Of a DNA stretch of 64,000 nt, positions 28,174 through 38,332 are shown piece by piece. Position 1 is the stretch's first letter. The number at the start of each line of letters is the position of its first letter. The stretch covers positions 1 to 64,000 of the forward strand of contig CANRHU010000001.1 of assembly GCA_947630485.1 (NCBI GenBank), in the 5' to 3' direction. Both the position numbers and the translations under genes were made by a program. The notes under the pieces were generated by a model. That model was not told where the DNA came from. It searched no databases and saw nothing but the letters and a program-made list of their open reading frames with translations. Source of the stretch: an uncultured Lachnospiraceae bacterium. Its GTDB lineage: Bacteria; Bacillota; Clostridia; Lachnospirales; Lachnospiraceae.

Positions 28174-29019
28174 ATGGCCGGAACCCTTTATATCTGTGCG
28201 ACGCCCATCGGGAATCTTGAGGATATCACAATCCGGGTTCTTGACACGCTGAAACGCGTGGATCTGATCGCGGCGGAGGACACCCGTCATAGTATTAAGC
28301 TTTTGAATCATTATGAGATTCATACGCCTATGACCAGTTATCACGAATATAATAAAGTGGATAAAGCCCGTGCGCTGGTTGCGCAGCTTCTGGAGGGCCG
28401 GGAGATCGCTCTGATTACAGATGCCGGTACGCCCGCGATTTCTGACCCGGGGGAGGAGCTGGTTCGTCAGTGTTATGAGGCCGGAATCAAGGTTACGTCA
28501 TTGCCGGGACCATCGGCCTGTGTTACTGCCCTGACGCTGTCGGGTTTGCCCGCCCGCAGATTTTGCTTCGAGGCTTTTCTGCCTGCGGAGAAGAAAGAGC
28601 GGCAGCGGGTTTTGGAGGAACTGAAACGGGAGACTCGAACGATAATTCTCTATGAAGCGCCGCATCATTTGGTACGAACGCTTGAAGAGCTGCGCGAGAC
28701 TCTGGGAGACCGGCGGATGACGCTGTGCAGAGAGCTGACCAAGAAGTATGAGGAGGCCTGGCAGACCACGCTTGACGGGGCCCTGGCCCGTTTTGAGACG
28801 GAGGAACCGCGGGGAGAGTGTGTGATTCTTCTGGAAGGCCGGTCCATCGAGGAGTGCCGGAAGGAGCAGGCAGAAGCCTGGCGTGGTATGACGATAGAAG
28901 AACACGTAGCTGTTTATGAGGCGCAGGGATTGCCGCGCAAGGAGGCCATGCGCCAGACGGCCCGGGACCGGGGCCTGAGCAGGCGTGAGGTGTATCAGGA
29001 GCTTTCGCGTTCGGATTAA
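28174..29019 (+). CDS. rsmI: 16S rRNA (cytidine1402-2'-O)-methyltransferase
   Basis: GTLYICATPIGNLEDITIRVL, AEDTRHSIKLL, ALITDAGTPAISDPGEELV. Confidence 0.96.
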   Translation: MAGTLYICATPIGNLEDITIRVLDTLKRVDLIAAEDTRHSIKLLNHYEIHTPMTSYHEYNKVDKARALVAQLLEGREIALITDAGTPAISDPGEELVRQCYEAGIKVTSLPGPSACVTALTLSGLPARRFCFEAFLPAEKKERQRVLEELKRETRTIILYEAPHHLVRTLEELRETLGDRRMTLCRELTKKYEEAWQTTLDGALARFETEEPRGECVILLEGRSIEECRKEQAEAWRGMTIEEHVAVYEAQGLPRKEAMRQTARDRGLSRREVYQELSRSD

Positions 29020-29163
29020 TGGAGGAAAGCGTGAAAAATGCCGGTTTTCGGCGCGGGCGTGTGGGCTTTTAAGGTTCCCATAGTAGACGAATCCGGCCAG
29101 TTGTGGTATACTAGGGTAACAGGCGGCGCTGACGGGCGCCGCGCTGGAACAAGGAGATGCCCT

Positions 29164-31236
29164 ATGAGAGGAAAGAAGAATGTAAAAGGACAGCTTGGGA
29201 TGTACATGCAGTGGCCGTTGCTGCTGGCGGTGCTGGTAATCTTGATGAACGTAGTGATTGGCTTCATTGATACCGGGGCCGCGATTGCCATGTGCGGTTT
29301 TACCGTAGTATATCTGGCCCTGTCTGTCTTTCTGTACGTATTCTCACGCAAGAAGCTTCTGGCCGGTATGGTGGAATTTTCAGCGGATTACGCATGGATT
29401 CAGAAAAAGCTCCTGGCCGATCTGGATGTGCCGTATGTGGTCACGGATCAGAGCGGACGGCTTTTGTGGATGAATGATCTGTTCAAGGAGCTGATGAAAG
29501 AGGTCAAGGGGAAGAACAGTTCGCTGACGGCCATGTTTCCGGAAGTGACGAAGGAAGTTCTGCAGGAGCTGGGAGAGAAGACCAGCCTGCATACGGAATT
29601 CGGCGGCCGGATGTATCGGATGGAACTGAAGCTGGTGCCGATGGACGAGCCGGAGCTTGGAGGAAAAAATGCAGGCGGCAGCCGGAAGGAAGGCGCGGAG
29701 GAGCCGACAGAGACGCCGGATCTGATCGCGGTGTATCTTTTTGATGAAACGGATCTTCTGTGGTATCAGAAACAGATTACGGATCAGAAAATGGTGGCCG
29801 GCCTTATCTATCTGGACAATTACGACGAGGCGCTGGAGAGCGTCGAGGAGGTGCGCCGGTCTCTTTTGATGGCGCTGATTGAGCGGCGTATTAATAAGTA
29901 CATTACCGGCCTGAACGGCGTTGTGAAGAAGATGGAGAAGGATAAATATTTCTTCGTCATCAAGCAGCAGTATGTGGCGGAGCTCAGGGAGCAGCGGTTT
30001 GCCATTCTGGAGGAGGTAAAGGCGGTAAATATCGGTAATGAGATGGCGGTTACCCTCAGCATCGGTTTGGGAATGAACGGCGAGACCTATGGGCAGAATT
30101 ATGAATTTGCCCGCATGGCAATCGATATGGCGTTGGGACGCGGCGGCGACCAGGCGGTGATCAAGAGCGCCGAGAAGATTGAATACTTCGGCGGAAAATC
30201 CCAGCAGCAGGAGAAGACGACCCGCGTGAAGGCCCGCGTGAAGGCGCACGCGCTGCGTGAACTGATCGGAACGAAGGAGAAGCTGCTGATCATGGGACAC
30301 CGGCTGGGGGATATCGATTCCTTCGGCGCCGCTGTGGGTATTTATCGGATTGCGGCGGCCCTTGACCGGAAGGCCCATATCGTGATCAATGATATTACTT
30401 CTTCCGTGCGGCCTATGTATGAGCGTTTTACGCCTGCAGCCGGCTATCCGGAGGATCTGTTTTTGAGAAGCGAGCAGGCTGTTGAGAAGGTGGACGCGAA
30501 CACGCTTCTGGTAGTTGTGGACGTGAACCGTCCCAGCATAACGGAGGCACCGCAGCTTCTGAAAGCGGTGAAGACGATCGTCGTGTTGGATCATCACCGT
30601 CAGGGCAGCGAGATTATTGACAATGCGGTGCTTTCCTATGTGGAGCCTTACGCCTCCTCCGCCTGCGAGATGGTAGCCGAGGTTGTGCAGTATATCGCTG
30701 ATGATATCAAGATCCGGCCGCAGGAGGCAGATGCCATGTATGCCGGTATTGTCATCGATACGAACTATTTTAACAATCAGACCGGCGTGAGAACCTTTGA
30801 GGCGGCCGCTTATCTGCGGCGCTGCGGGGCGGACGTTACCCGTGTCAGGAAGCTGTTCCGCGAGGAGATGGCGAGCTATCAGGCCCGCGCCCAGGCGGTG
30901 AGCCAGGCGGAGGTGTTTGAGGGATCCTTTGCGATCAGCGAATGCCCGGCAGAGGGCATTGAAAGCCCGACGATTGTGGCGGCTCAGGCGGCCAATGAAC
31001 TTCTGGGAATCCGCGGAATCAAAGGTTCTGTGGTACTGTCTGAGTATAATGGAGTTATTTATCTGAGCGCCCGTTCCATCGACGAGGTGAATGTGCAGGT
31101 GATGATGGAGAAATTAGGCGGCGGAGGGCACCGCTCCATCGCGGGTGCGCAGCTGAAGGGCGTAACGATGGAGGAAGCAAAGGAACAGCTGAAGGCGGTG
31201 ATCCGGGAGATGATCGCCAGCGGCGATGTGCGCTGA
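29164..31236 (+). CDS. gdpP: GdpP-like c-di-AMP phosphodiesterase (TM-PAS-degenerate GGDEF-DHH/DHHA1)
   Basis: Two N-terminal TMs, IMGHRLGDIDSFGAAVG, VLDHHRQG, GGGGHRSIAGAQ. Confidence 0.92.
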   Translation: MRGKKNVKGQLGMYMQWPLLLAVLVILMNVVIGFIDTGAAIAMCGFTVVYLALSVFLYVFSRKKLLAGMVEFSADYAWIQKKLLADLDVPYVVTDQSGRLLWMNDLFKELMKEVKGKNSSLTAMFPEVTKEVLQELGEKTSLHTEFGGRMYRMELKLVPMDEPELGGKNAGGSRKEGAEEPTETPDLIAVYLFDETDLLWYQKQITDQKMVAGLIYLDNYDEALESVEEVRRSLLMALIERRINKYITGLNGVVKKMEKDKYFFVIKQQYVAELREQRFAILEEVKAVNIGNEMAVTLSIGLGMNGETYGQNYEFARMAIDMALGRGGDQAVIKSAEKIEYFGGKSQQQEKTTRVKARVKAHALRELIGTKEKLLIMGHRLGDIDSFGAAVGIYRIAAALDRKAHIVINDITSSVRPMYERFTPAAGYPEDLFLRSEQAVEKVDANTLLVVVDVNRPSITEAPQLLKAVKTIVVLDHHRQGSEIIDNAVLSYVEPYASSACEMVAEVVQYIADDIKIRPQEADAMYAGIVIDTNYFNNQTGVRTFEAAAYLRRCGADVTRVRKLFREEMASYQARAQAVSQAEVFEGSFAISECPAEGIESPTIVAAQAANELLGIRGIKGSVVLSEYNGVIYLSARSIDEVNVQVMMEKLGGGGHRSIAGAQLKGVTMEEAKEQLKAVIREMIASGDVR

Positions 31237-31288
31237 GACAGAGCCGGACAGAACTGTCCGGGGAACATAGAAGCAGGAGGAACGAGTT

Positions 31289-31738
31289 ATGGATATCGTA
31301 TTGCTGGAGGATGTAAAGGCTCTGGGAAAGAAGGGGCAGGTTGTGAAGGTCAGCGACGGCTACGCGCGCAATTTCATTCTGCCCAGAAAGCTGGGCGTGG
31401 AAGCGACGCCAAAGAATCTGAACGAATTAAAACTGCAGAAAGCCAATGAAGAGAGAGTGGCGGCGAAACAGCTGGCAGATGCGAAGGAACTGGGCGGTAA
31501 GCTGGGCGCTGCGAAGATAACGCTTGCGATTAAGGCCGGTGAGAACGGCAGGGTCTTTGGTTCCGTGTCCGGTAAGGAGATCGCGGCTGCGGTGGCTGAA
31601 CAGCTGGGGCTGGAACTGGACAAGAAGAAGCTTGTGCTGCCTGAGCCGATTAAGACGCTGGGGACCCATGAGGTAACGGTAAAACTGCATAAGGATGTGG
31701 CCGCGAAGCTGACGGTGGATGTGGTTGCCGAGCAATAG
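31289..31738 (+). CDS. rplI: 50S ribosomal protein L9
   Basis: MDIVLLEDVKALGKKGQVVKVSDGYARNFILPR. Confidence 0.97.
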   Translation: MDIVLLEDVKALGKKGQVVKVSDGYARNFILPRKLGVEATPKNLNELKLQKANEERVAAKQLADAKELGGKLGAAKITLAIKAGENGRVFGSVSGKEIAAAVAEQLGLELDKKKLVLPEPIKTLGTHEVTVKLHKDVAAKLTVDVVAEQ

Positions 31739-31796
31739 GACGCCTGTTTCTGACAGGAGTCGGTGTACGAAGTGAGAGAAACGGAGATCATTTGAC

Positions 31797-33137
31797 ATGC
31801 CGATGGATGACGCGTTGATCAAAAGGGTGCTTCCCCACAGTATCGAAGCTGAACAGTCAGTGATCGGCTCCATGCTGATGGATCGGGAAGCGATCATTAC
31901 CGCTACGGAGATTGTGGCGGCGGAGGATTTTTACCAGCACCAGTATGGTATTATGTTTGAGTCCATGGTGGAGCTGTTTAACGAGGGGAAGCCGGTGGAT
32001 TTGGTCACTCTCCAGAACCGTTTAAAGGAGAAAGACGTACCGCCGGAGGTGTCCAGTCTGGAATTTGTCCGCGATATTATTACTACCGTTCCTACCTCCG
32101 CCAATGTGCGTTCCTATGCGGGAATCGTTCGTGAGAAGGCGATTTTGCGGCGTCTGATCCACATCAATGAGGATATCTCCAACAACTGTTATCTGGGCCG
32201 TGAGTCGATGGATGAGATTCTGGGCGATACTGAAAAGCGGATTTTCGATTTGCTGCAGAGCCGCACGTCGCGGGATCTGATACCGATCCGTCAGGTGACT
32301 CTGGATGTGCTTGAAAAGATTGAGGAGGCGTCCCGCAGCAAGGATATCGTCACGGGCGTTCCTACCGGCTTTGTGGATCTGGATTATAAGACCTCCGGGC
32401 TGCAGCCCTCCGACCTGATTCTTCTGGCCGCGCGGCCGTCGATGGGGAAGACTGCGTTTGTGCTGAATATATTGGATTATGTGGCTGTGCGCCGCGATGT
32501 CCCCTGCATGATCTTTAGTCTGGAGATGTCGAAGGAACAGCTGGTGCAGCGTATGATTGCCATGGAGTCCAATGTCAATACACAAAAGCTTCGTACCGGC
32601 AATCTGACGGACGCGGAGTGGGATGCGGTGGTGGAGGCCGTAGGCCTGATCGGGAGTTCCAATATGGTGATCGACGATACGCCCGGCATTTCCGTGACGG
32701 AACTGCGCTCCAAATGTCGAAAGATGAAGCTGGAGCGGGGCCTTGACATGGTGGTGATCGACTATTTGCAGTTGATGAGCGGCAGCGGCCGGACCAGCGA
32801 TAACAGGCAGCAGGAGATTTCGGAAATCTCCCGGTCTCTAAAGGCGCTGGCCAGGGAAATTAAGGCTCCGGTGGTGGCCCTTTCCCAGCTGAGCCGTGCC
32901 TGTGAGAGCCGTCAGGATCATCGGCCGATGCTTTCCGATCTGCGTGAGTCAGGCGCGATTGAGCAGGACGCGGACGTAGTCATGTTTCTCTATCGCGACG
33001 ATTATTATAATAAGGATTCAGAAGCGAAGGATACGGCGGAGATTATTATTGCCAAGCAGCGCAACGGCCCGATCGGGACTGTAAATCTGCTTTGGAAACC
33101 GGATATTACGCGGTTTGTGAATATTGCGAGACAATAA
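31797..33137 (+). CDS. dnaB: replicative DNA helicase
   Basis: PHSIEAEQSVIGSML, ARPSMGKTAFVLNI, VIDYLQLM, LSQLSRACESR. Confidence 0.97.
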   Translation: MPMDDALIKRVLPHSIEAEQSVIGSMLMDREAIITATEIVAAEDFYQHQYGIMFESMVELFNEGKPVDLVTLQNRLKEKDVPPEVSSLEFVRDIITTVPTSANVRSYAGIVREKAILRRLIHINEDISNNCYLGRESMDEILGDTEKRIFDLLQSRTSRDLIPIRQVTLDVLEKIEEASRSKDIVTGVPTGFVDLDYKTSGLQPSDLILLAARPSMGKTAFVLNILDYVAVRRDVPCMIFSLEMSKEQLVQRMIAMESNVNTQKLRTGNLTDAEWDAVVEAVGLIGSSNMVIDDTPGISVTELRSKCRKMKLERGLDMVVIDYLQLMSGSGRTSDNRQQEISEISRSLKALAREIKAPVVALSQLSRACESRQDHRPMLSDLRESGAIEQDADVVMFLYRDDYYNKDSEAKDTAEIIIAKQRNGPIGTVNLLWKPDITRFVNIARQ

Positions 33138-33148
33138 CTTGGAAAACG

Positions 33149-33201
33149 TCCGTCAGAGACCCGGCGATGAGAAGACTGCCGGTCTCTGGCGGTCTTTTTT
33201 T
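33149..33201 (+). terminator. terminator after dnaB
   Basis: CCGTCAGAGACCCGGC...GCCGGTCTCTGGCGG then TCTTTTTTT. Confidence 0.85.
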
Positions 33202-33272
33202 GTGTAAATGGCGGCTTCTGCGGCATAATATTTATTCTCAACGCATATGTATAGTAACAAGGTACGGAAATC

Positions 33273-34163
33273 ATGTCGCCTAAAGGAGAGGTTCGAATGG
33301 CTGAGGCACGCTATTTGATATCGGACGCGGCCAGGCAGGTTGATGTGGAAACGCATGTCCTTCGCTATTGGGAGGACGAGCTGGAGCTTGCTATCCCACG
33401 CAATGATATGGGGCACCGCTACTATACGGATTACCACATCCGGCTGTTCTGTCAGATCAGGGATCTGAAGAACAAGGGATATCAGCTGAAGGCGATCAGA
33501 AACGCCTTGAATAAAATGTCGGGCGCGATGGAGAATATCACCATCACCGAAGATCTTATGGAGGAAGAGATGAAAGCAGCCTGGAAGGAAACTAGCAAGA
33601 GAGCGGAACTGACCAAGGAGAAGGCGGGAAATGGAGATGAGCGCCAGAACGAACCCGGACAAGAGGATACAGAGCGGCAGGACGGCCGGATCTTGGGCGG
33701 CCAGGCAGCCGGCGCCGGCGCATCAAAGCAGGACGCCTGCCGCGGCGCGGCAGATGGCAATGCGAATTCCGGTTATGGCGATTCTGATACCGGCAGTCTG
33801 GTTCCTGCCAGGGAAGCAGAACCGGCGGAGATCCTGAGCGCGGAGGAGAAGATGGCCCGGTTTCAGGATATCATGAACCATATTATTGGACAAGCCGTAG
33901 AGTCCAATATGGCCCGAATCAGCCAGGAGATTACAGAGGATGTGAGCGATGCGGTCAGCGAAAATGTGACGGACCGCGTCATGAAGGAGGTCGAATATCT
34001 GCTCCGCGTCAGCGATGAGAAGGAAGAAGAACGCTTTAAACAGCTGGATGAGACGATCCGGGCTTATCAGAGCAAAGGAAAAGGCCGGGCGGAAGCCGCG
34101 GCCACAAAGGTTCCTTTCTTTAAAAAGAAGCGGTTTGGGAGGAGCGGTCGGAAGCTGTTCTGA
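33273..34163 (+). CDS. MerR-like HTH regulator with long C-terminal extension
   Basis: LISDAARQVDVETHVLRYWEDELELAIPRNDMGHRYYTDYHIRLFCQIRDLKNKGYQLKAIR. Confidence 0.85.
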   Translation: MSPKGEVRMAEARYLISDAARQVDVETHVLRYWEDELELAIPRNDMGHRYYTDYHIRLFCQIRDLKNKGYQLKAIRNALNKMSGAMENITITEDLMEEEMKAAWKETSKRAELTKEKAGNGDERQNEPGQEDTERQDGRILGGQAAGAGASKQDACRGAADGNANSGYGDSDTGSLVPAREAEPAEILSAEEKMARFQDIMNHIIGQAVESNMARISQEITEDVSDAVSENVTDRVMKEVEYLLRVSDEKEEERFKQLDETIRAYQSKGKGRAEAAATKVPFFKKKRFGRSGRKLF

Positions 34164-34938
34164 GACGGCCGTCCGCAGAGGCTTTTATCAGTCCGCGGAA
34201 CAGATTGAGGGCTGCAGGATCTTCCTCCCAGAGGTATTCCGGATGCCATTGTATGGCTGCCAGATAGGGATAATCTTTCATTTCCACGCCCTCGATAATG
34301 CCGTCTGGAGCGTAGGCACATGCCGTAAGTGAAGGCGCGGTCAGACAGACGGCCTGGTGGTGCGTACTGTTGACGCGGATGACCAGATGCGGAGACGGTT
34401 CTGATTCTGCCTCTGCGGTTTCTTCCGCCAGGAAGCGGCCGCTGATTACATCCGCCAGCAGGCTTCCGTCAGTGATTTTTACCGTATGTGAGGGCACCCG
34501 GTGCGGGAATGGCTGTTGGTGCGCGATGGGGAGTGCGCGTTCTACCTGCGATGGAATATCCTGGTAAATTGTGCCGCCTAAACCGATATTGATCGCCTGA
34601 ATACCGCGGCAGATCCCCATGATCGGCTTCTTCTGTTCCATGATCAGTTTCAGAAGCGTCAGTTCCATCTGATCCCGCTTTACGGAAGCGCTGCCGCAGC
34701 CTACGAGCGTTTCTTCTCCAAAGAGAAAGGGATGTACGTCGGGGCCTCCGGTGAACAGGAATCCGTCCAGTGCGGAGACAAGCTGCCGCAGATCTGTCTC
34801 TGAAGCCTCCAGAGGAAGGGCGATGGGAATGCCGCCGGCCGCCAGGATTGCGCGGGGGCAGGCGGGCGGCAGATACGTTTCGTCGGTTTGGATATTATGG
34901 GATGTTGTAAGGCCAATAAGCGGTTTTGTGGAATTCAT
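34120..34938 (-). CDS. gamma-glutamyl-gamma-aminobutyrate hydrolase family (class I glutamine amidotransferase)
   Basis: PLIGLTTS, GGPDVHPFLFGEE, PIMGICRGIQAINIGLGGTIYQDI, AIQWHPEYL. Confidence 0.93.
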   Translation of the reverse strand: MNSTKPLIGLTTSHNIQTDETYLPPACPRAILAAGGIPIALPLEASETDLRQLVSALDGFLFTGGPDVHPFLFGEETLVGCGSASVKRDQMELTLLKLIMEQKKPIMGICRGIQAINIGLGGTIYQDIPSQVERALPIAHQQPFPHRVPSHTVKITDGSLLADVISGRFLAEETAEAESEPSPHLVIRVNSTHHQAVCLTAPSLTACAYAPDGIIEGVEMKDYPYLAAIQWHPEYLWEEDPAALNLFRGLIKASADGRLRTASDRSSQTASF

Positions 34939-34978
34939 GGATTCTCCTTTTCTATCATGGGCAGGGTACGATATAGGA

Positions 34979-35009
34979 TAACAAAACGCCCTCCCCAGCC
35001 GGGGAGGGC
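34979..35009 (-). terminator. terminator of the ferredoxin gene
   Basis: GCCCTCCCC...GGGGAGGGC hairpin followed on the minus strand by GTTTTGTTA. Confidence 0.85.
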
Positions 35010-35026
35010 ATTATGTAAATCTTTCA

Positions 35027-35197
35027 TTAGGCCTCGCTGATGGCTCCGGTCGGGCAGGCTGCTTCGCAGGCGCCGCAATCGATGCAGCTGTCAGCGTCCA
35101 CTACGTACTGTCCGTCGCCCTGGGAGATCGCGCCAACCGGGCACTCAGCCTCACAGGTTCCGCAGGATACGCAAACGTCGCTAATTACACGTGCCAT
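35027..35197 (-). CDS. 2[4Fe-4S] ferredoxin
   Basis: CVSCGTCEAECP and CIDCGACEAACP clusters; ATG at MARVISD. Confidence 0.95.
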   Translation of the reverse strand: MARVISDVCVSCGTCEAECPVGAISQGDGQYVVDADSCIDCGACEAACPTGAISEA

Positions 35198-35343
35198 AAT
35201 AAATACCTCCTTCAATATTCTTTACATGTGTAATCATTCTATAACAGAATCACAAAATATTCAAGAGGAAAATGCGCATGCAAATGTATTAAATTGGAAG
35301 CAGTTACAGCCGCGGTTTGCCTGCCCAGATGCTGCGGTCCCGC

Positions 35344-36075
35344 TTACAGATTCTGCATTACCTGTAAAGCGCGGTTCCGGCATACAACGTCGTAGTGTTC
35401 TTCATAATATGCTTCGCTGGCATACTCATGCCGGATTTTCTGCCCATATTCCGCCAGAATGTTGCAGGCGCGGCTGAACGCCAGGTCGTCGGCGCCCTCA
35501 TGGGACACAACCAGGAAATATTGAAAGGCGTCCGGCTTTTTATAGAGGGTGTTTATGCCGTTGTACAGACCGCCGCAGGCCCTTGCCGCCTCCGATATAC
35601 GATCCAGGCTGTCGAAGGTGTATACGCGGATGGCAGCGGCCTGATTGTCAGGCTCTGCCGTCTGCTCGTCTCCGTCCGCGGCCGGGGTCTTGGTCTCTGT
35701 CGGGATGCCAAGCAGCTTGGCCAAACCGTCCGCACCTTCCAAAAGCTCACTGGCCAGCTCAGAAAGCAGATCGGACTCGTCGTCAGAGGACGGTGAGAAT
35801 TTGGAGAAGCGGGTGTCCAGTTCCTCCGGATCCTCGATTTTGGTGATGACCAGCATGACGCTCTCGTTGGACAGCGGAATGGCTTCTACCATCAGCGGAA
35901 TGTCTTCGACGTCGAAGCCGACCTCGTTGGAGGCCTTTTGGATCATCTCACGGAACAATCCGCGCGCCTTCTCGCTGCCGTAAGCCAGCTCGCGCAGGTT
36001 CAGATTGCGCACGCTTAGATCGAAGCTTGTCAGCGTGCAGCGGATCTGGTTTTCATTGATACGCTCTATTTTCAT
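35344..36075 (-). CDS. mecA: adaptor protein MecA-like
   Basis: MKIERINENQIRCTLTSFDLSVRNLNLRELAYGSEKARGLFREMI; MecA-type C-terminus. Confidence 0.88.
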   Translation of the reverse strand: MKIERINENQIRCTLTSFDLSVRNLNLRELAYGSEKARGLFREMIQKASNEVGFDVEDIPLMVEAIPLSNESVMLVITKIEDPEELDTRFSKFSPSSDDESDLLSELASELLEGADGLAKLLGIPTETKTPAADGDEQTAEPDNQAAAIRVYTFDSLDRISEAARACGGLYNGINTLYKKPDAFQYFLVVSHEGADDLAFSRACNILAEYGQKIRHEYASEAYYEEHYDVVCRNRALQVMQNL

Positions 36076-36202
36076 TCAGGATCACATCCTTCCCTTGCAT
36101 GTGAATAAAATACATCACTATAAATATACTATATGTTACGGCTAAATATCAATTCCTATGTAAAAGATTTTCGAAAAAATTTTGGAAAATTTCATTTTTC
36201 CA

Positions 36203-36231
36203 TTGCGAAATCGGCAGCTTTATATTAAAAT
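36203..36231 (+). promoter_or_regulatory. putative sigma-A-type promoter of the kinase locus
   Basis: TTGCGA - 17 bp - TAAAAT. Confidence 0.5.
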
Positions 36232-36245
36232 AAGGACTGTAAGAG

Positions 36246-37700
36246 GTGGTATTGACAGAAGGGGGTGACGAAAAGGACACCATTCTGTTTGGAAAATACC
36301 AGCTGATTCGTATTCTAGGGCAGGGGCGGAGCGGCACCGTGTATCTGGCTTTTCACCGGGAGCTGGAAGAATATCGGGCCATCAAGCGAGTCGATCGGTC
36401 AAAGGCCTGCCATGATCAGTTCCGTAAGGAAGCATTGCTGCTCAAGCGTCTCAGACATCCCGGTATCCCTATTGTATACGATCTGGAAGAGGACAGTCAT
36501 TTTTTTTATCTGATCGAGGAGTTTCTGGAAGGAGACTCCATCTATGACCTCGTCAGGGGACGAGGCCCTCTGAACCAGGACGCAGTTATCCGTTTCGGTA
36601 TTCAGATCTGCGATCTGGTCCATTATCTGCATTCAGCAGAAGCAACTCCTATTTTATATCTTGATCTGCAGCCAAGGAATCTGTTGGTGTGCCACGGACA
36701 GGTAAAGCTATTGGACTTTGACCATTCGGACACGCTGACGTCGGCGAATGCAGCCGGCGAACGGTACGGCACGGAAGGCTTTGCCGCACCTGAACAGCGA
36801 AATCCGGGACGCCTGGGAATTTACACGGACATCTATCAGATCGGCGCGGTGCTTTTCTACATGGCTGCCGGGCAGCCGCAGACAGGAGAAGCTTTCCATA
36901 CGCTTCCCGGGCAACTGGGAGCTGTCATTCACAGGTGCCTTCAGCGTGACGCAGCCCTGCGCTATGAAACGGCGGAGGATGTACGCGAGGCGCTTGCCGG
37001 GCTGCACTCCAAAACAGAGTGTTTGCGTCAATCAAAATCACCATCTCTTACAATCGCTCTTGCCGGTGCGCGGGCAGGAGCCGGCGTCACACACATCGCC
37101 ATCGGCCTGGCTGTCTGGCTTAAGCGGATGGGGAGCTCTGTCCTGTATGAGGAATACAACCGTTCCAACGATGTGCGTGCCATGGGGGAGACGCTTCAGA
37201 TTCAGGCGGATTCCTATGGAATTTACACACTTCGGGATTTATCCATGAAGCCCCGCTATGGGGAGGCGGTGTGCCTAAGGCCCTGCAGCTATCCGATCAT
37301 TATCCGTGATTATGGTACAGATTTGGAGGCGGCGATGGAGGAAGGCACAGACGCCGGAGAGAGGATACTGTTGTTGGTTTGCGGAGGAAAATGGTGGGAT
37401 CGTCTTCCGCTGCCGGAGTCCGCTGCGGGGAAGGGGGAGCCGGAGGAGATCATCTTCCTGTTTAATCACGCGGTTCCCGGCGCTTTTCGGATGCCGGAAG
37501 GCAGAGGGAGGAGACGGTGCTTCCGGGTGCCGCGGTTTGAGGATCCTTTTGAACCGGACAGCGGGGCGGAGTCCTTTTACCGGACGATTATGGACGGATA
37601 TCTGCCGGGATTTCGGCAGGAGGAACGGAGCGGACTATGGGAAAGATTCAGAAAAAAGGGACGCCGGGGACGCCGAAAGCGCCCAGGGTCATCGGTGTGA
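36246..37700 (+). CDS. atypical Ser/Thr protein kinase fused to a degenerate MinD/ParA-like domain
   Basis: GQGRSGTVYLAF...AIKRVD, YLDLQPRNLL, LLDFDHSD, TEGFAAPEQ; C-terminal IALAGARAGAGVTHIAIGLAVWL resembles a ParA/MinD P-loop without Lys. Confidence 0.88.
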   Translation: MVLTEGGDEKDTILFGKYQLIRILGQGRSGTVYLAFHRELEEYRAIKRVDRSKACHDQFRKEALLLKRLRHPGIPIVYDLEEDSHFFYLIEEFLEGDSIYDLVRGRGPLNQDAVIRFGIQICDLVHYLHSAEATPILYLDLQPRNLLVCHGQVKLLDFDHSDTLTSANAAGERYGTEGFAAPEQRNPGRLGIYTDIYQIGAVLFYMAAGQPQTGEAFHTLPGQLGAVIHRCLQRDAALRYETAEDVREALAGLHSKTECLRQSKSPSLTIALAGARAGAGVTHIAIGLAVWLKRMGSSVLYEEYNRSNDVRAMGETLQIQADSYGIYTLRDLSMKPRYGEAVCLRPCSYPIIIRDYGTDLEAAMEEGTDAGERILLLVCGGKWWDRLPLPESAAGKGEPEEIIFLFNHAVPGAFRMPEGRGRRRCFRVPRFEDPFEPDSGAESFYRTIMDGYLPGFRQEERSGLWERFRKKGRRGRRKRPGSSV

Positions 37701-38242
37701 CGGGAGCGGGCCGCTCGATGGGAACCACGCATCTGTGCGTCCTTGCGGCCAATTACCTGTGCGGAGCATGCGGCCGGAGAACGGCAGTCCTGGAATGGAA
37801 CAACCATGGAGATTTTGCACGTTTTGGCAGCGTCTGCACAGGACTTTCAACGATGGAAAAACGTTATCGGATTCAGGAGGTGGACTTCTATCCGGAGTCC
37901 ACAGGAAGTATTCTGGCAGACTGTCTTCATAAGGGTTATGAGGAAATCCTGATTGATTTCGGAAGCCTGACGGAGCAGAATGTCGGAGAATTGCTCAGAT
38001 GTCACAAGGTACTTTTGACAGTCTCTTTCAGCGAGTGGCAGATGGGTGCGTTTGGGAAACCGGAAGCATGGGAGGAACGCGCCGCAAAAAACGGCTGGCT
38101 ATGCCTGGCGGCCTTTGGCAGCGAGGAATCCAGAAACAGATGGAATAGAAGACGCAAACCGGCCGTGCAGAGGATTCCACTTTCAGCAGACGCATTTACT
38201 GTTACGCAGACATTGATGGAGTTTATGCGAACGATCTTGTGA
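37637..38242 (+). CDS. MinD/CpaE-like protein with Lys-less P-loop
   Basis: VIGVTGAGRSMGTTHLCVLAANYL...TAVLEWNNHGDF...EEILIDFGSL; overlaps the kinase by 64 nt in another frame. Confidence 0.78.
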   Translation: MGKIQKKGTPGTPKAPRVIGVTGAGRSMGTTHLCVLAANYLCGACGRRTAVLEWNNHGDFARFGSVCTGLSTMEKRYRIQEVDFYPESTGSILADCLHKGYEEILIDFGSLTEQNVGELLRCHKVLLTVSFSEWQMGAFGKPEAWEERAAKNGWLCLAAFGSEESRNRWNRRRKPAVQRIPLSADAFTVTQTLMEFMRTIL

Positions 38243-38332
38243 GGGATTTCTCCCCTGGATGTGTCACGAGAAGCCTCCGGAAAGGGAGAAATCCTCTGAG
38301 AAAAATTATGCGGATAAGGAAGGGAAATCAAT

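Noticed and set aside
36246-38242. Tad/Flp pilus operon
   Set aside because: CpaE/MinD-like domains suggested it, but no TadA, TadB/C, prepilin or SAF-domain gene is found in the flanks.
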